The notes under the pieces were generated by a model, which had not been told where the DNA came from, ran no database searches, and was given only the letters and a program-made list of their open reading frames with translations. From Acidovorax sp. 1608163 (GTDB lineage: Bacteria > Pseudomonadota > Gammaproteobacteria > Burkholderiales > Burkholderiaceae_C), in NCBI RefSeq assembly GCF_003669015.1, contig NZ_CP033069.1:1615001-1679000 (forward strand): 64,000 nt of DNA, written 5' to 3'. Made by a program: the position numbers and the translations under genes. Each line of letters begins with the position of its first letter. The first letter of the stretch is position 1. Of this stretch, positions 55,101-62,982 are shown one piece after another.

Positions 55101-56096
55101 ATGACCGCCCGCATGACTGCTAGCGATTTCGACTGGAAGCCCCTGGTGCTGGTGCCGCTGCTCGCGCTCGTCACGCTGCCGCTGGTGGGCTCGCCCAGCA
55201 CTTGGCTCACGCTCACGGTGGCGGGGCTGGCCATGGGCATGATCATCTTCATCATCGCCTCGGGCCTCACGCTGGTGTTCGGGCTGATGGACGTGCTCAA
55301 CTTTGGCCACGGCGTGTTCATTGCGCTGGGCGCCTTTGTGGCCACCAGCGTGCTGGGGGCGATGGGCGACTGGACGGGTTCGGCCGAGCTGTGGCGCAAC
55401 ATGGTGGCCGTGCTGCCCGCCATGCTGGTGGCCATGGCAGTGGCGGGCGCGCTGGGCCTGGCGTTTGAGCGCTTCATCGTGCGGCCCGTGTATGGCCAGC
55501 ACCTCAAGCAAATCCTCATCACCATGGGCGGCATGATCATTGGCGAGGAACTCATCAAGGTCATCTGGGGCCCCCAGCAAATCCCGCTGCCGCTGCCGGG
55601 CGGCATGCGCGGCTCGCTGCTGCTGGGCGATGCCGCCATCGAGAAATACCGCCTGGTCGCCGTGGCCGTGGGCCTGGTGGTGTTTGCCGTGCTGGCCTGG
55701 ACGCTGTCGCGCACCAAGGTCGGCCTACTCATCCGCGCCGGGGTGCAAGACCGCGAGATGGTCGAAAGCCTGGGCTACCGCATCCGCCGCCTGTTTGTGG
55801 CCGTGTTTGTGGTGGGCTCAGCCCTGGCGGGGCTGGGCGGCGTGATGTGGGGCCTGTACCAGCAAAACGTGGTGCCGCAGATGGGCGCGCAGGTCAACGT
55901 GCTGATCTTCATCGTCATCATCATCGGCGGCCTGGGCAGCACGGGCGGGGCGCTGATTGGCGCGCTGCTGGTGGGTCTCATGGCCAACTACACCGGCTTT
56001 CTGGCCCCCAAGGTGGCGCTGTTTTCCAACATCGCGCTCATGGTCGCCATCCTGCTGTGGCGCCCGCAGGGTGTGTACCCCGTCACGAACCGTTGA
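55101..56096 (+). CDS. HAAT-family ABC transporter permease (LivH-like)
   Basis: Integral membrane subunit, 331 residues, eight or nine helices. Family segments are ASGLTLVFGLMDVLNFGHGV (residues ~53-72), FERFIVRPVYGQHLKQILIT, the coupling region KVGLLIRAGVQDREMVESLG and IIIGGLGSTGGALIGALLVG. GGAGG lies nine bases before the ATG at 55101. It is about 25 residues longer at the N-terminus than typical LivH because of an extra helix (LVLVPLLALVTLPLVGS). Pairs with the LivM-like protein 12 bp downstream. Confidence 0.92.
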   Translation: MTARMTASDFDWKPLVLVPLLALVTLPLVGSPSTWLTLTVAGLAMGMIIFIIASGLTLVFGLMDVLNFGHGVFIALGAFVATSVLGAMGDWTGSAELWRNMVAVLPAMLVAMAVAGALGLAFERFIVRPVYGQHLKQILITMGGMIIGEELIKVIWGPQQIPLPLPGGMRGSLLLGDAAIEKYRLVAVAVGLVVFAVLAWTLSRTKVGLLIRAGVQDREMVESLGYRIRRLFVAVFVVGSALAGLGGVMWGLYQQNVVPQMGAQVNVLIFIVIIIGGLGSTGGALIGALLVGLMANYTGFLAPKVALFSNIALMVAILLWRPQGVYPVTNR

Positions 56097-56108
56097 GGAG
56101 CCGCACGC

Positions 56109-57182
56109 ATGTTGAACCGACTTCTCTCTGGTGACTACCCCCGCAGCAAGGTGCTGGCGGCCATCTTGCTGGCCGTGCTGCTGGGCCTGGCGTTGGCGCC
56201 TTTTCTGTTTCCGGGCGTCAAGGCGCTGAACGTGGCGGCCAAGGTGCTGGTGTTTGTGGTGCTGGTGGCCAGCTTTGACTTGCTGCTGGGCTACACCGGC
56301 ATCGTCAGCTTTGCGCACACCATGTTCTTTGGCATTGGGGCCTATGGCATTGCCGTGGCCACCACGCGCATGGGGCCCACGTGGTCGGCCCTGCTGGTGG
56401 GCGTGGGCGGGGCGCTGTTGCTGTCGCTGCTCTTGTCGCTGGCGGTGGGGCTGTTCTCGCTGCGGGTGCGGGCCATCTTCTTCGCCATGATCACGCTGGC
56501 CGTGGCTGCGGCGTTCCAGACGCTGGCCTCGCAGCTGTCCGACATCACCGGGGGCGAAGACGGCCTCACCTTCAAGGTGCCAGAGGTGCTGTCGCCCAGC
56601 TTCGAACCGTTTGACGATCCGTTTCTGGGCGTGACGGTGGATGGGCGGCTGATCTGCTACTACCTGCTGTTTGTGGCTGCGGTGGTGCTGGTGCTGGCGC
56701 TGCTGCGCATCGTCAATTCGCCCTTCGGCCGCGTGCTGCAGGCCATCCGCGAAAACGAGTTCCGCGCCGAGGCCATTGGCTACCGCGTGGTGGTGTACCG
56801 CACCACGTCCAGCGTGCTGTCGGCGCTGTTTGCCACGCTGGCGGGCTGCATGCTGGCGCTTTGGCTGCGCTACAACGGGCCGGACACCTCGCTCAGCTTT
56901 GAAATCATGATGGACTGCCTGCTCATCGTCGTCATCGGCGGCATGGGCACCATCTACGGCTCGGCCATTGGCGCCGTATTGTTTTTGGTGGCGCAAAGCT
57001 ATCTGCAAGACCTGCTGCGCGTAGGCAGCGAGGCTGCGGCGGGCTGGCCCTGGCTGGCCGCCTTGCTCTCGCCAGACCGCTGGCTGCTGTGGCTGGGCGT
57101 GCTGTTTGTGCTGTCGGTCTATTACTTCCCCACCGGCGTGGTGGGGCGGCTGCGCGCTGCGGCGGCGCACAGGCTGGGATGA
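56109..57182 (+). CDS. HAAT-family ABC transporter permease (LivM-like)
   Basis: Second permease, 357 residues with about nine helices. LivM hallmarks include LVASFDLLLGYTGIVSFAHT (residues ~50-69), AIFFAMITLAVAAAFQTLAS, the coupling loop FGRVLQAIRENEFRAEAIGY and VVIGGMGTIYGSAIGAVLF. The start is preceded by GAGGAG. Completes a five-subunit ABC importer encoded in the order binding protein, two ATPases, two permeases; the hydrolase gene begins 88 bp later on the same strand. Confidence 0.92.
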   Translation: MLNRLLSGDYPRSKVLAAILLAVLLGLALAPFLFPGVKALNVAAKVLVFVVLVASFDLLLGYTGIVSFAHTMFFGIGAYGIAVATTRMGPTWSALLVGVGGALLLSLLLSLAVGLFSLRVRAIFFAMITLAVAAAFQTLASQLSDITGGEDGLTFKVPEVLSPSFEPFDDPFLGVTVDGRLICYYLLFVAAVVLVLALLRIVNSPFGRVLQAIRENEFRAEAIGYRVVVYRTTSSVLSALFATLAGCMLALWLRYNGPDTSLSFEIMMDCLLIVVIGGMGTIYGSAIGAVLFLVAQSYLQDLLRVGSEAAAGWPWLAALLSPDRWLLWLGVLFVLSVYYFPTGVVGRLRAAAAHRLG

Positions 57183-57270
57183 GGGGGCGGAGTTTCTGAC
57201 TTCGCGGCTCCATGACTTCTTGAATCGGTGTGATGGTCGTGCAACAAAAACCAACCCTGGAGACAAGCGC

Positions 57271-59403
57271 ATGAAAACCTGTGTTCGCCCGTTCCTGCCT
57301 GCGGCCGTGGCCGCTGCTGTGTTGGCCGCCTGCGGCGGCGGTGGGGGAGATGGCAGCAACGCCAGCCCCAACACCAAGCCCACGTACCTGGGGGCCATCC
57401 AGGCCACGGCTTACGACGGCACCACCGACGACCTGCTCACCGCCGGCCTGGGTAAAACCGGCCTGGCCGCAGCGGCCGCCCCGGCGTATGCCGACCCCCT
57501 CAAGCCCACGGCGGCCGAGCTGCGCCGCACCACCATCCACACCAACTACCGCGCCTTGCTCGACATGACGGCGGCAGGTGGCTACGGCAGCCTGTATGGC
57601 CCCAACGTCGATGCGCAGGGCAACATCACCGCCAGCGAGGGCAAGGTGGCGGGCACCGAATACATCGCCTTTGCCGACGATGGCAGCGGGCGGCAGAACG
57701 TCACCCTCATGGTGCAGGTGCCCGCCAGCTTCAACCCGCAAAAGCCCTGCGTCATCACGGCCACGGCATCGGGCTCGCGTGGGGTGTATGGCGGCATCAG
57801 CACGGGCGAGTGGGGCCTCAAGCGCGGCTGCGCCGTAGCCTACTCAGACAAGGGCACAGGTGCGGCCCCGCACGACCTGCAAAACGACACCGTGCCGCTG
57901 ATCGATGGCACCCGCGCCACGGCCACAGCGGCGGGCAAGAACGCCGCGTTCAACGCGGGCCTCTCGGCCAGCGAACTGGCCGCCTTCAACGCCGCCACAC
58001 CCAACCGCTTTGCCTTCAAGCACGCCCACTCGGGCCAAAACCCCGAGAAAGACTGGGGCCGCAGCACGCTGCAGGCGGTGGAGTTTGCCTACTACGTGCT
58101 CAACGAGCGCTTTGGCGCGCTGGACAACGGCCAGCGTCTCAAGACGCTCACCCCCGCCAACACCATCGTCATCGCGTCCAGCATCTCCAACGGCGGCGGC
58201 GCGGCCATTGCGGCGGCAGAGCAAGACACCCAGGGCCTGATCAGCGGCGTGGCGGTGTCTGAGCCCGCCGTGGAGCTGCCCGCCAACCCCGGTGTGACGG
58301 TGCAGCGCGGCAGCAGCGCCGTGGCCGTGACTGGCAAGACGCTGGTGGACTTCACCACCTATGCCAATCTCTATCAATCCTGCGCGGCGCTGGCGCCTTC
58401 CATCAGCAGCTCGCCCTATGCAGTTGCCTTTGGCGCGGGCTTTGCGGCCAGCGCCCTGCCCATTGCGCCCAACCGCTGCTCGGCCCTGGTGGCAGCGGGT
58501 TTGCTCACGGGCAGCACCCCTGCCGCGCAGGCAGAGCAGGCCCTGCAAAAGCTGCGCGACTATGGGTGGGAGGCCGAGTCGAGCGACTTGCACGCATCCC
58601 TGGCTGCGTTTGAAGTGGCGCCGGCTGTGGCGGTCACCTTTGCCAACGCGCTCTCGCGCGCCAGCGTCAAGGATCACCTGTGCGGCTACAGCTATGCCGC
58701 CACCACATCCACTGGCGCCGTGGGGCCGCTGGCGCCCGCAGCGCTGGCGGGCATGTTTGCCACGGGCAATGGGGTGCCGCCTTCCAGTGGGGTGCAGCTC
58801 ATCAACAACAACGGCAAGCTGGGGGCTGGGCGCGACTTCTTGTCGGTGTCTGCCAGCGGCTTGGCCGACTGGAACACCGCCGGTGCGCTGTGCCTGCGCA
58901 ACCTGGTCACCGGCACCGATGCCGCCGCGCAAAAACTGCAAGCCGGGGTGGACGAAACCCGCCGCAACGGCAACCTGCGCGGCAAGCCCGCCATCATCGT
59001 GCACGGCCGCGCCGATGCGCTGCTGCCCGTCAGCCACACGTCGCGGCCTTACGCCGCCCTCAACCGCAAGGTGGAGGGCAGTGCCAGCAAGCTGCGCTAT
59101 GTGGAGGTGACCAACGCCCAGCACTTCGACAGCTTCATCGGCCTGCCCACCGTGCTGCCTGGCTACGACACCCGCTATGTGCCCCTGCACGTGTACTTGA
59201 ACCGCGCCCTGGACGCCATGTACGACCACTTGGCCAGCGGCAAAACACTGCCCGCCAGCCAGGTGGTGCGCACGGTGCCACGCGGCGGCACGCCCGGCAG
59301 CGCCCCGGCCATCACCACTGCCAACTTGCCTCCTATGGCGACCACACCGCTCGCCGGTGATGCCATTGCCATCACGGCGGGGGCCATCGCCATCCCCGAC
59401 TAG
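57271..59403 (+). CDS. D-(-)-3-hydroxybutyrate oligomer hydrolase-like lipoprotein
   Basis: A 710-residue protein of the 3HB-oligomer hydrolase family, which cleaves short poly-3-hydroxybutyrate chains to 3-hydroxybutyrate. Lipoprotein signal peptide with lipobox LAAC (Cys21) followed by GGGGGDG, so it should be membrane anchored. The family segment TAYDGTTDDLLTAGLGKTGL is at about residues 46-65. The likely catalytic serine is Ser306 in SSISNGGGAA, and late acid/base parts include IIVHGRADALLPV and VTNAQHFDSF. Known members are extracellular or intracellular; surface display is inferred here. GGAGACAAG precedes the ATG. It lies in the sigma-54 transporter operon, which suggests the importer takes up its products. 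Confidence 0.86.
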   Translation: MKTCVRPFLPAAVAAAVLAACGGGGGDGSNASPNTKPTYLGAIQATAYDGTTDDLLTAGLGKTGLAAAAAPAYADPLKPTAAELRRTTIHTNYRALLDMTAAGGYGSLYGPNVDAQGNITASEGKVAGTEYIAFADDGSGRQNVTLMVQVPASFNPQKPCVITATASGSRGVYGGISTGEWGLKRGCAVAYSDKGTGAAPHDLQNDTVPLIDGTRATATAAGKNAAFNAGLSASELAAFNAATPNRFAFKHAHSGQNPEKDWGRSTLQAVEFAYYVLNERFGALDNGQRLKTLTPANTIVIASSISNGGGAAIAAAEQDTQGLISGVAVSEPAVELPANPGVTVQRGSSAVAVTGKTLVDFTTYANLYQSCAALAPSISSSPYAVAFGAGFAASALPIAPNRCSALVAAGLLTGSTPAAQAEQALQKLRDYGWEAESSDLHASLAAFEVAPAVAVTFANALSRASVKDHLCGYSYAATTSTGAVGPLAPAALAGMFATGNGVPPSSGVQLINNNGKLGAGRDFLSVSASGLADWNTAGALCLRNLVTGTDAAAQKLQAGVDETRRNGNLRGKPAIIVHGRADALLPVSHTSRPYAALNRKVEGSASKLRYVEVTNAQHFDSFIGLPTVLPGYDTRYVPLHVYLNRALDAMYDHLASGKTLPASQVVRTVPRGGTPGSAPAITTANLPPMATTPLAGDAIAITAGAIAIPD

Positions 59404-59472
59404 GCGCCCACGCAGGGCACGGCCCCAGCAGGGCCGTGCCCTGCAGTTTGTCCCGTTTCACAGGCCATCACC

Positions 59473-60348
59473 ATGTCTCCCATCTCCCGCTACGCCACCT
59501 GCGCTGGCTACGAAATCCACTACACCGAATGGGGCAGGCCCGACGCCCCGGTGGTGATCGCATGGCATGGCCTGGCGCGCACCGGGCGCGACATGGACGA
59601 CCTGGCCGCGCACCTGGCAGACCGCTACCGCGTCATTTGCCCTGACACCATCGGCCGGGGCCTGAGTCAGTGGAGCCGCCAGCCGCTGCAGGAGTACCGC
59701 CTGGCGTTTTACGCCCGCATCGCTGCCGACCTGTTTGACCAGCTGGGCATTGAGCGCGCGCACTGGGTAGGCACCTCGATGGGCGGGGCCATTGGCACCG
59801 TGTGCGCTGCGGGGGTGTTTGAGCCCAGCTTGCGGGGCCGCATTGCCAGCCTGCTGCTCAACGACAACGCCCCCCGCCTGGCCGATGCAGCGCTCGAGCG
59901 CATCAAGGCCTATGCGGGCCAGCCCCCCGCGTTTGACACCGTGGCCGAGCTGGAGGCTTTTTTCCGTCAGGTGTACCAGCCCTACGGCTGGCTCAGCGAT
60001 GCGCAGTGGCGTCGGTTGACCGAAACATCGACCCGCCGCCTGCCCGATGGCCGCGTGACCCCGCACTACGACCCGGCCATGGTGCAGCAGTTCACCCGCC
60101 ATGAGAACGACTACCTGATCTGGGACCACTACGACCGGCTGGACATTCCGGTGCTGTGCCTGCGCGGTGCTGATTCAGACCTGGTGCTGCCCGATACGGT
60201 GGCAGAGATGCAGCACCGCGGCCCCGGCGCCAAGGGCCTGCTGCAGGTGGTGGAGGTGCCTGGCTGTGGGCATGCACCCGCGTTGAATGTGCCTGCGCAC
60301 TACGCGCTGGTCGATGGGTTTTTGGCGCGTGCAGAAGGTCGGCCGTAG
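59473..60348 (+). CDS. Alpha/beta hydrolase of the 3HB-type operon
   Basis: A 291-residue cytoplasmic serine hydrolase without a signal peptide. Oxyanion motif AWHGLARTGRDMDD (about residues 30-43), nucleophile elbow GTSMGG with Ser102, catalytic acid in LRGADSDLVLP and His in VPGCGHAPALN. It follows the oligomer hydrolase gene by 69 bp on the same strand. A plausible role is final hydrolysis of an imported ester such as a 3-hydroxybutyrate dimer; this is inference from position. Other small ester substrates are equally possible on sequence alone. Confidence 0.85.
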   Translation: MSPISRYATCAGYEIHYTEWGRPDAPVVIAWHGLARTGRDMDDLAAHLADRYRVICPDTIGRGLSQWSRQPLQEYRLAFYARIAADLFDQLGIERAHWVGTSMGGAIGTVCAAGVFEPSLRGRIASLLLNDNAPRLADAALERIKAYAGQPPAFDTVAELEAFFRQVYQPYGWLSDAQWRRLTETSTRRLPDGRVTPHYDPAMVQQFTRHENDYLIWDHYDRLDIPVLCLRGADSDLVLPDTVAEMQHRGPGAKGLLQVVEVPGCGHAPALNVPAHYALVDGFLARAEGRP

Positions 60349-60376
60349 CCCGCCTTCTGGGCCCTCATCAACCTGT

Positions 60377-60631
60377 TTAGCCCCTGGTCACGCCAAGCCC
60401 GCAGCCCAAAGCCTGGCTCAGCTGCTCGGCCGGAATGGCCCAGTCGGCGTCGGCCGCAATCGCCTCGCGCAGAAACTTGGCTTGCGCGGGCGTCCACACG
60501 GCGACGTCGGGCAACGTGAAGTTGACTGCCGTGGTGCGGTGCGTGGCGATGAAGGTGGTCATTGATGCCTCGTCCGACGGCAGGCCCAATTGGTCAAACA
60601 GGTCGGACATGGTGTGGATTCCGGTTTCCAT
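60377..60631 (-). CDS. DUF2789 family small protein
   Basis: An 84-residue protein of unknown function. It matches the DUF2789 pattern: METGIHTMSDLFDQLGLPSD at the N-terminus, an FIATHRTTAV segment and WTPAQAKFLREAIAADADWA near the end. The frame is open 110 codons upstream, but the family always begins near METxxHT, so ATG at 60631 is chosen. No clear ribosome site. Convergent with the alpha/beta hydrolase; no terminator hairpin seen in the 28-bp gap. Confidence 0.78.
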   Translation of the reverse strand: METGIHTMSDLFDQLGLPSDEASMTTFIATHRTTAVNFTLPDVAVWTPAQAKFLREAIAADADWAIPAEQLSQALGCGLGVTRG

Positions 60632-60777
60632 GGAAGTTCGCAATCTTTGAAAAGAGGTGAATGGGGTGGTACAAGCTCCTTGTGCCTTGCGGGCGGGCTT
60701 GCGGCAAACCTTGCCCGTGCGTGCAGTGGGGCAGGGTGGTATTGCAGCACAGCCGTGCCGCGTGTGGTGTAGGACGG

Positions 60778-62442
60778 TCACGGTGTTGCGGCACCTGCTG
60801 TGCCTGCGGCACTTGCTGCGTGCAGTGCCAGGTAGTGGTGCACCACCGGCCCACCGGGGCCCTGGTGAAAGCGTTGGGCTGCCGCCTGCAGGTCTGCGTC
60901 GGCCTGCGAAACGCGGGTGTGCTGGCGCATGTGCTCGGCCCAGGACTCCACCAGAAACCATTCCATGACCCGGCCTGGCTCTCCCGTGTGCTCCGCGATG
61001 CCCCAGGCATAGGCGCCGTCGCGGCGGCGCTCTTCCCCCACCGCCTGCATGGCCTGTGCAAAGGCGGCCTTGTCGTGGGCCGCGATGCGGTACTCGATTT
61101 GCACCATCACCGGGCCCTGGTCATGGGGTACAGGTTCGGCCACCAAAGGCTCCGGCCAGTGGTTGGAGGGCTGCAAATCGGCCTCCCCCCTGGGCAGGCG
61201 CAAGCGGTGTGCGGCAAAGGCCACCACCACCAACCCTGCAGCCCCCATCCACAGGGTGGGGGCCAGTCCTGCCTGGCCTGCCATCAGTCCCCAGACCAGG
61301 CTGCCTGCTGCCATGGCACCGTTGAACACCATGAGGTAGATGGCCAGCCCCCGCCCGCGCACCCAGTTGGGCAGCACCGACTGGGCCACGCCATTGAGGG
61401 TCGTCAGCGCCACGATCCAGCCTGCGCCCAGCAGCAGCATGAGCCCAACGGCAGCCCACTGGGGCGGCGCAACGGCCAGCACCGCCATCACAGCGGCGGT
61501 CAGTGCCGATGCGCCCAGCAGCAGTTGGTCTGCATCCCAGCGCTGGCGCAACCTGGGCAGCAGCACGGCGCCTGCAATGGCACCAGCACCCACCGCGCCC
61601 AGCAGCACCCCATAAAACCCGGCGCCGCCGCCCAGCATGCGCCGCGCCACCAGGGGCAGCAGGGCCCACACTGCGCTGGCAAAGCCAAAGAACACGGCCG
61701 CACGCAGCAGCACCACATGCAGATCGCGGCTGGCACGGGCAAAGCGCAGCCCCGCACGCAAGGCCCCGAAGAAATGCTCGTCTAGCCCATTGGATGCGGT
61801 GGGGGTGCGCTTCCACCACCACAGCGCACCGATCACAAACACATAGCTCAGCAAGTCCACCCCGTAGGCCATGGCCGCCCCAAAGCTGGCCAGCAGCAAC
61901 CCGCCGGCGGCAGGGCCTATAGAGCGTGCAATGTTCACACCCAGCGAGTTCAGTGCCACGGCGCCTTTGAGCTCGCTGCGCGGTACCAACTCCGGCACGA
62001 TGGACTGCCAGCTGGGCCCCATGAGTGCCGCGCCCATGCCGCCCACAAACGTCAAGGCCACCAGCCACTCCACGGTGAGCGTGTGGGTGGAGGCCAGCAT
62101 CAGCAGCGTGCCGCTCACCGATGCCAGCAACACCTGCACCGCAATGAGAAAACGCCGCCGGTCCAGAATGTCAGACAACACCCCCGCAGGGATGGCCAGC
62201 AAAAACACGGGTAAGGTGGCGGCGGTCTGAATCAAGGCCACTGCTGCCGGGCTGGACGTCAGCTCCGTCACCATCCACGCGCTGGCCACATCGCGCATGA
62301 AGCTGCCAATGTTGCCAAGCACCGTGGCAGTCCACAGCACGGCAAACACCGGAAAGCGCAGTGCCGCAAAGGCAGTGCCGGGTTGCTGTTGAGAGGTTGC
62401 TCCCGCCTGCGGCGGCGGCTTGTGGGAATCATTGGGTGACAT
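60778..62442 (-). CDS. MFS_3-family transporter with C-terminal monooxygenase-like domain
   Basis: A 554-residue protein. Residues ~20-420 form about 12 transmembrane helices of the MFS_3 group (EntS-like exporters), with the loop SDILDRRRFL between helices 2 and 3 and ELVPRSELKGAVALNSLGVN after helix 4. Residues ~450-540 form a soluble dimeric alpha/beta-barrel-like domain (VMVQIEYRIAAHDKAAFAQA, MEWFLVESWAEHMRQHTRV) resembling antibiotic-biosynthesis monooxygenases, a recurrent fusion in this family. Substrate unknown. ATG at 62442 has GAGG five bases upstream; it overlaps the end of the DoxX gene by 14 bp. Confidence 0.86.
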   Translation of the reverse strand: MSPNDSHKPPPQAGATSQQQPGTAFAALRFPVFAVLWTATVLGNIGSFMRDVASAWMVTELTSSPAAVALIQTAATLPVFLLAIPAGVLSDILDRRRFLIAVQVLLASVSGTLLMLASTHTLTVEWLVALTFVGGMGAALMGPSWQSIVPELVPRSELKGAVALNSLGVNIARSIGPAAGGLLLASFGAAMAYGVDLLSYVFVIGALWWWKRTPTASNGLDEHFFGALRAGLRFARASRDLHVVLLRAAVFFGFASAVWALLPLVARRMLGGGAGFYGVLLGAVGAGAIAGAVLLPRLRQRWDADQLLLGASALTAAVMAVLAVAPPQWAAVGLMLLLGAGWIVALTTLNGVAQSVLPNWVRGRGLAIYLMVFNGAMAAGSLVWGLMAGQAGLAPTLWMGAAGLVVVAFAAHRLRLPRGEADLQPSNHWPEPLVAEPVPHDQGPVMVQIEYRIAAHDKAAFAQAMQAVGEERRRDGAYAWGIAEHTGEPGRVMEWFLVESWAEHMRQHTRVSQADADLQAAAQRFHQGPGGPVVHHYLALHAASAAGTAGAATP

Positions 62443-62878
62443 GGTTACCTCGCAGGTCTTGCCAGGCCACCAGCACAAAGCCACCGACCAGGCCCAGGTG
62501 CTCAAAAAAGGAATTGGTCGCCATGAAGCGCTCCTGCCCTGGGGGCAGTTCCCAAAAGCGCAGTGCCAGCATCGTGGCCAGCAAGGTGAAGCAGCCCAGG
62601 GCCAGCGCACCCAGCCAGCGCCACCGGCCAACCAGAATCAGCACCGAGGCGCCCAGCTCCAGTGCTATCACCAGCACCGCGAACAGCGGCGCAGGTACCA
62701 GCCCGAAGTGCTGCATCTCAGCCATGGCACCGGAAAAGGAGGTGAGCTTGGTCAGGCCTCCCTGCAGATAAGCGGCGCACAGGCCCAGATAGCCCACAAA
62801 GCGCATGGCAGCGCTGCCGAAAACAGGGCGCATCACGGTTGCCAGGCGTTCCTGAACGCCGTATGAGGATGTAGTCAT
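62429..62878 (-). CDS. DoxX family membrane protein
   Basis: A 149-residue integral membrane protein with four helices (FVGYLGLCAAYLQGGLTKLT, LFAVLVIALELGASVLILVG, WLGALALGCFTLLATMLALR, LGLVGGFVLVAWQDLRG). The GGLTKL and ELGASVLIL motifs are typical of DoxX/SURF4-like proteins. Function in this subgroup is not established; some act in quinone or oxidative-stress functions. The last 14 bp overlap the MFS gene start, so the two are translationally coupled. AAGGAGA lies just upstream of the ATG. Confidence 0.86.
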   Translation of the reverse strand: MTTSSYGVQERLATVMRPVFGSAAMRFVGYLGLCAAYLQGGLTKLTSFSGAMAEMQHFGLVPAPLFAVLVIALELGASVLILVGRWRWLGALALGCFTLLATMLALRFWELPPGQERFMATNSFFEHLGLVGGFVLVAWQDLRGNHVTQ

Positions 62879-62929
62879 CGCATTTCTCCTTGGAGTCTTG
62901 TGCAGTCATGCGCGGTCCTGCGTCCCCCG

Positions 62930-62978
62930 CTCAAAGAGTGTGAGGGGGACGCCGCGCCGTAGCTCAGGGAGGCCCTTT
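62930..62978. repeat. Possible degenerate copy of the GC-rich repeat
   Basis: GGGGGACGCCGCGCCGTAGC ... GGAGGCCCTTTT resembles the 3' half of the repeats at 11522 and 16726 (GGGGGACGCC...GGCCCTTG) and has a CGTCCCCC/GGGGGACG stem (62921-62950). It lies between the DoxX gene and the amidohydrolase stop. Confidence 0.4.
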
Positions 62979-62982
62979 TGTT

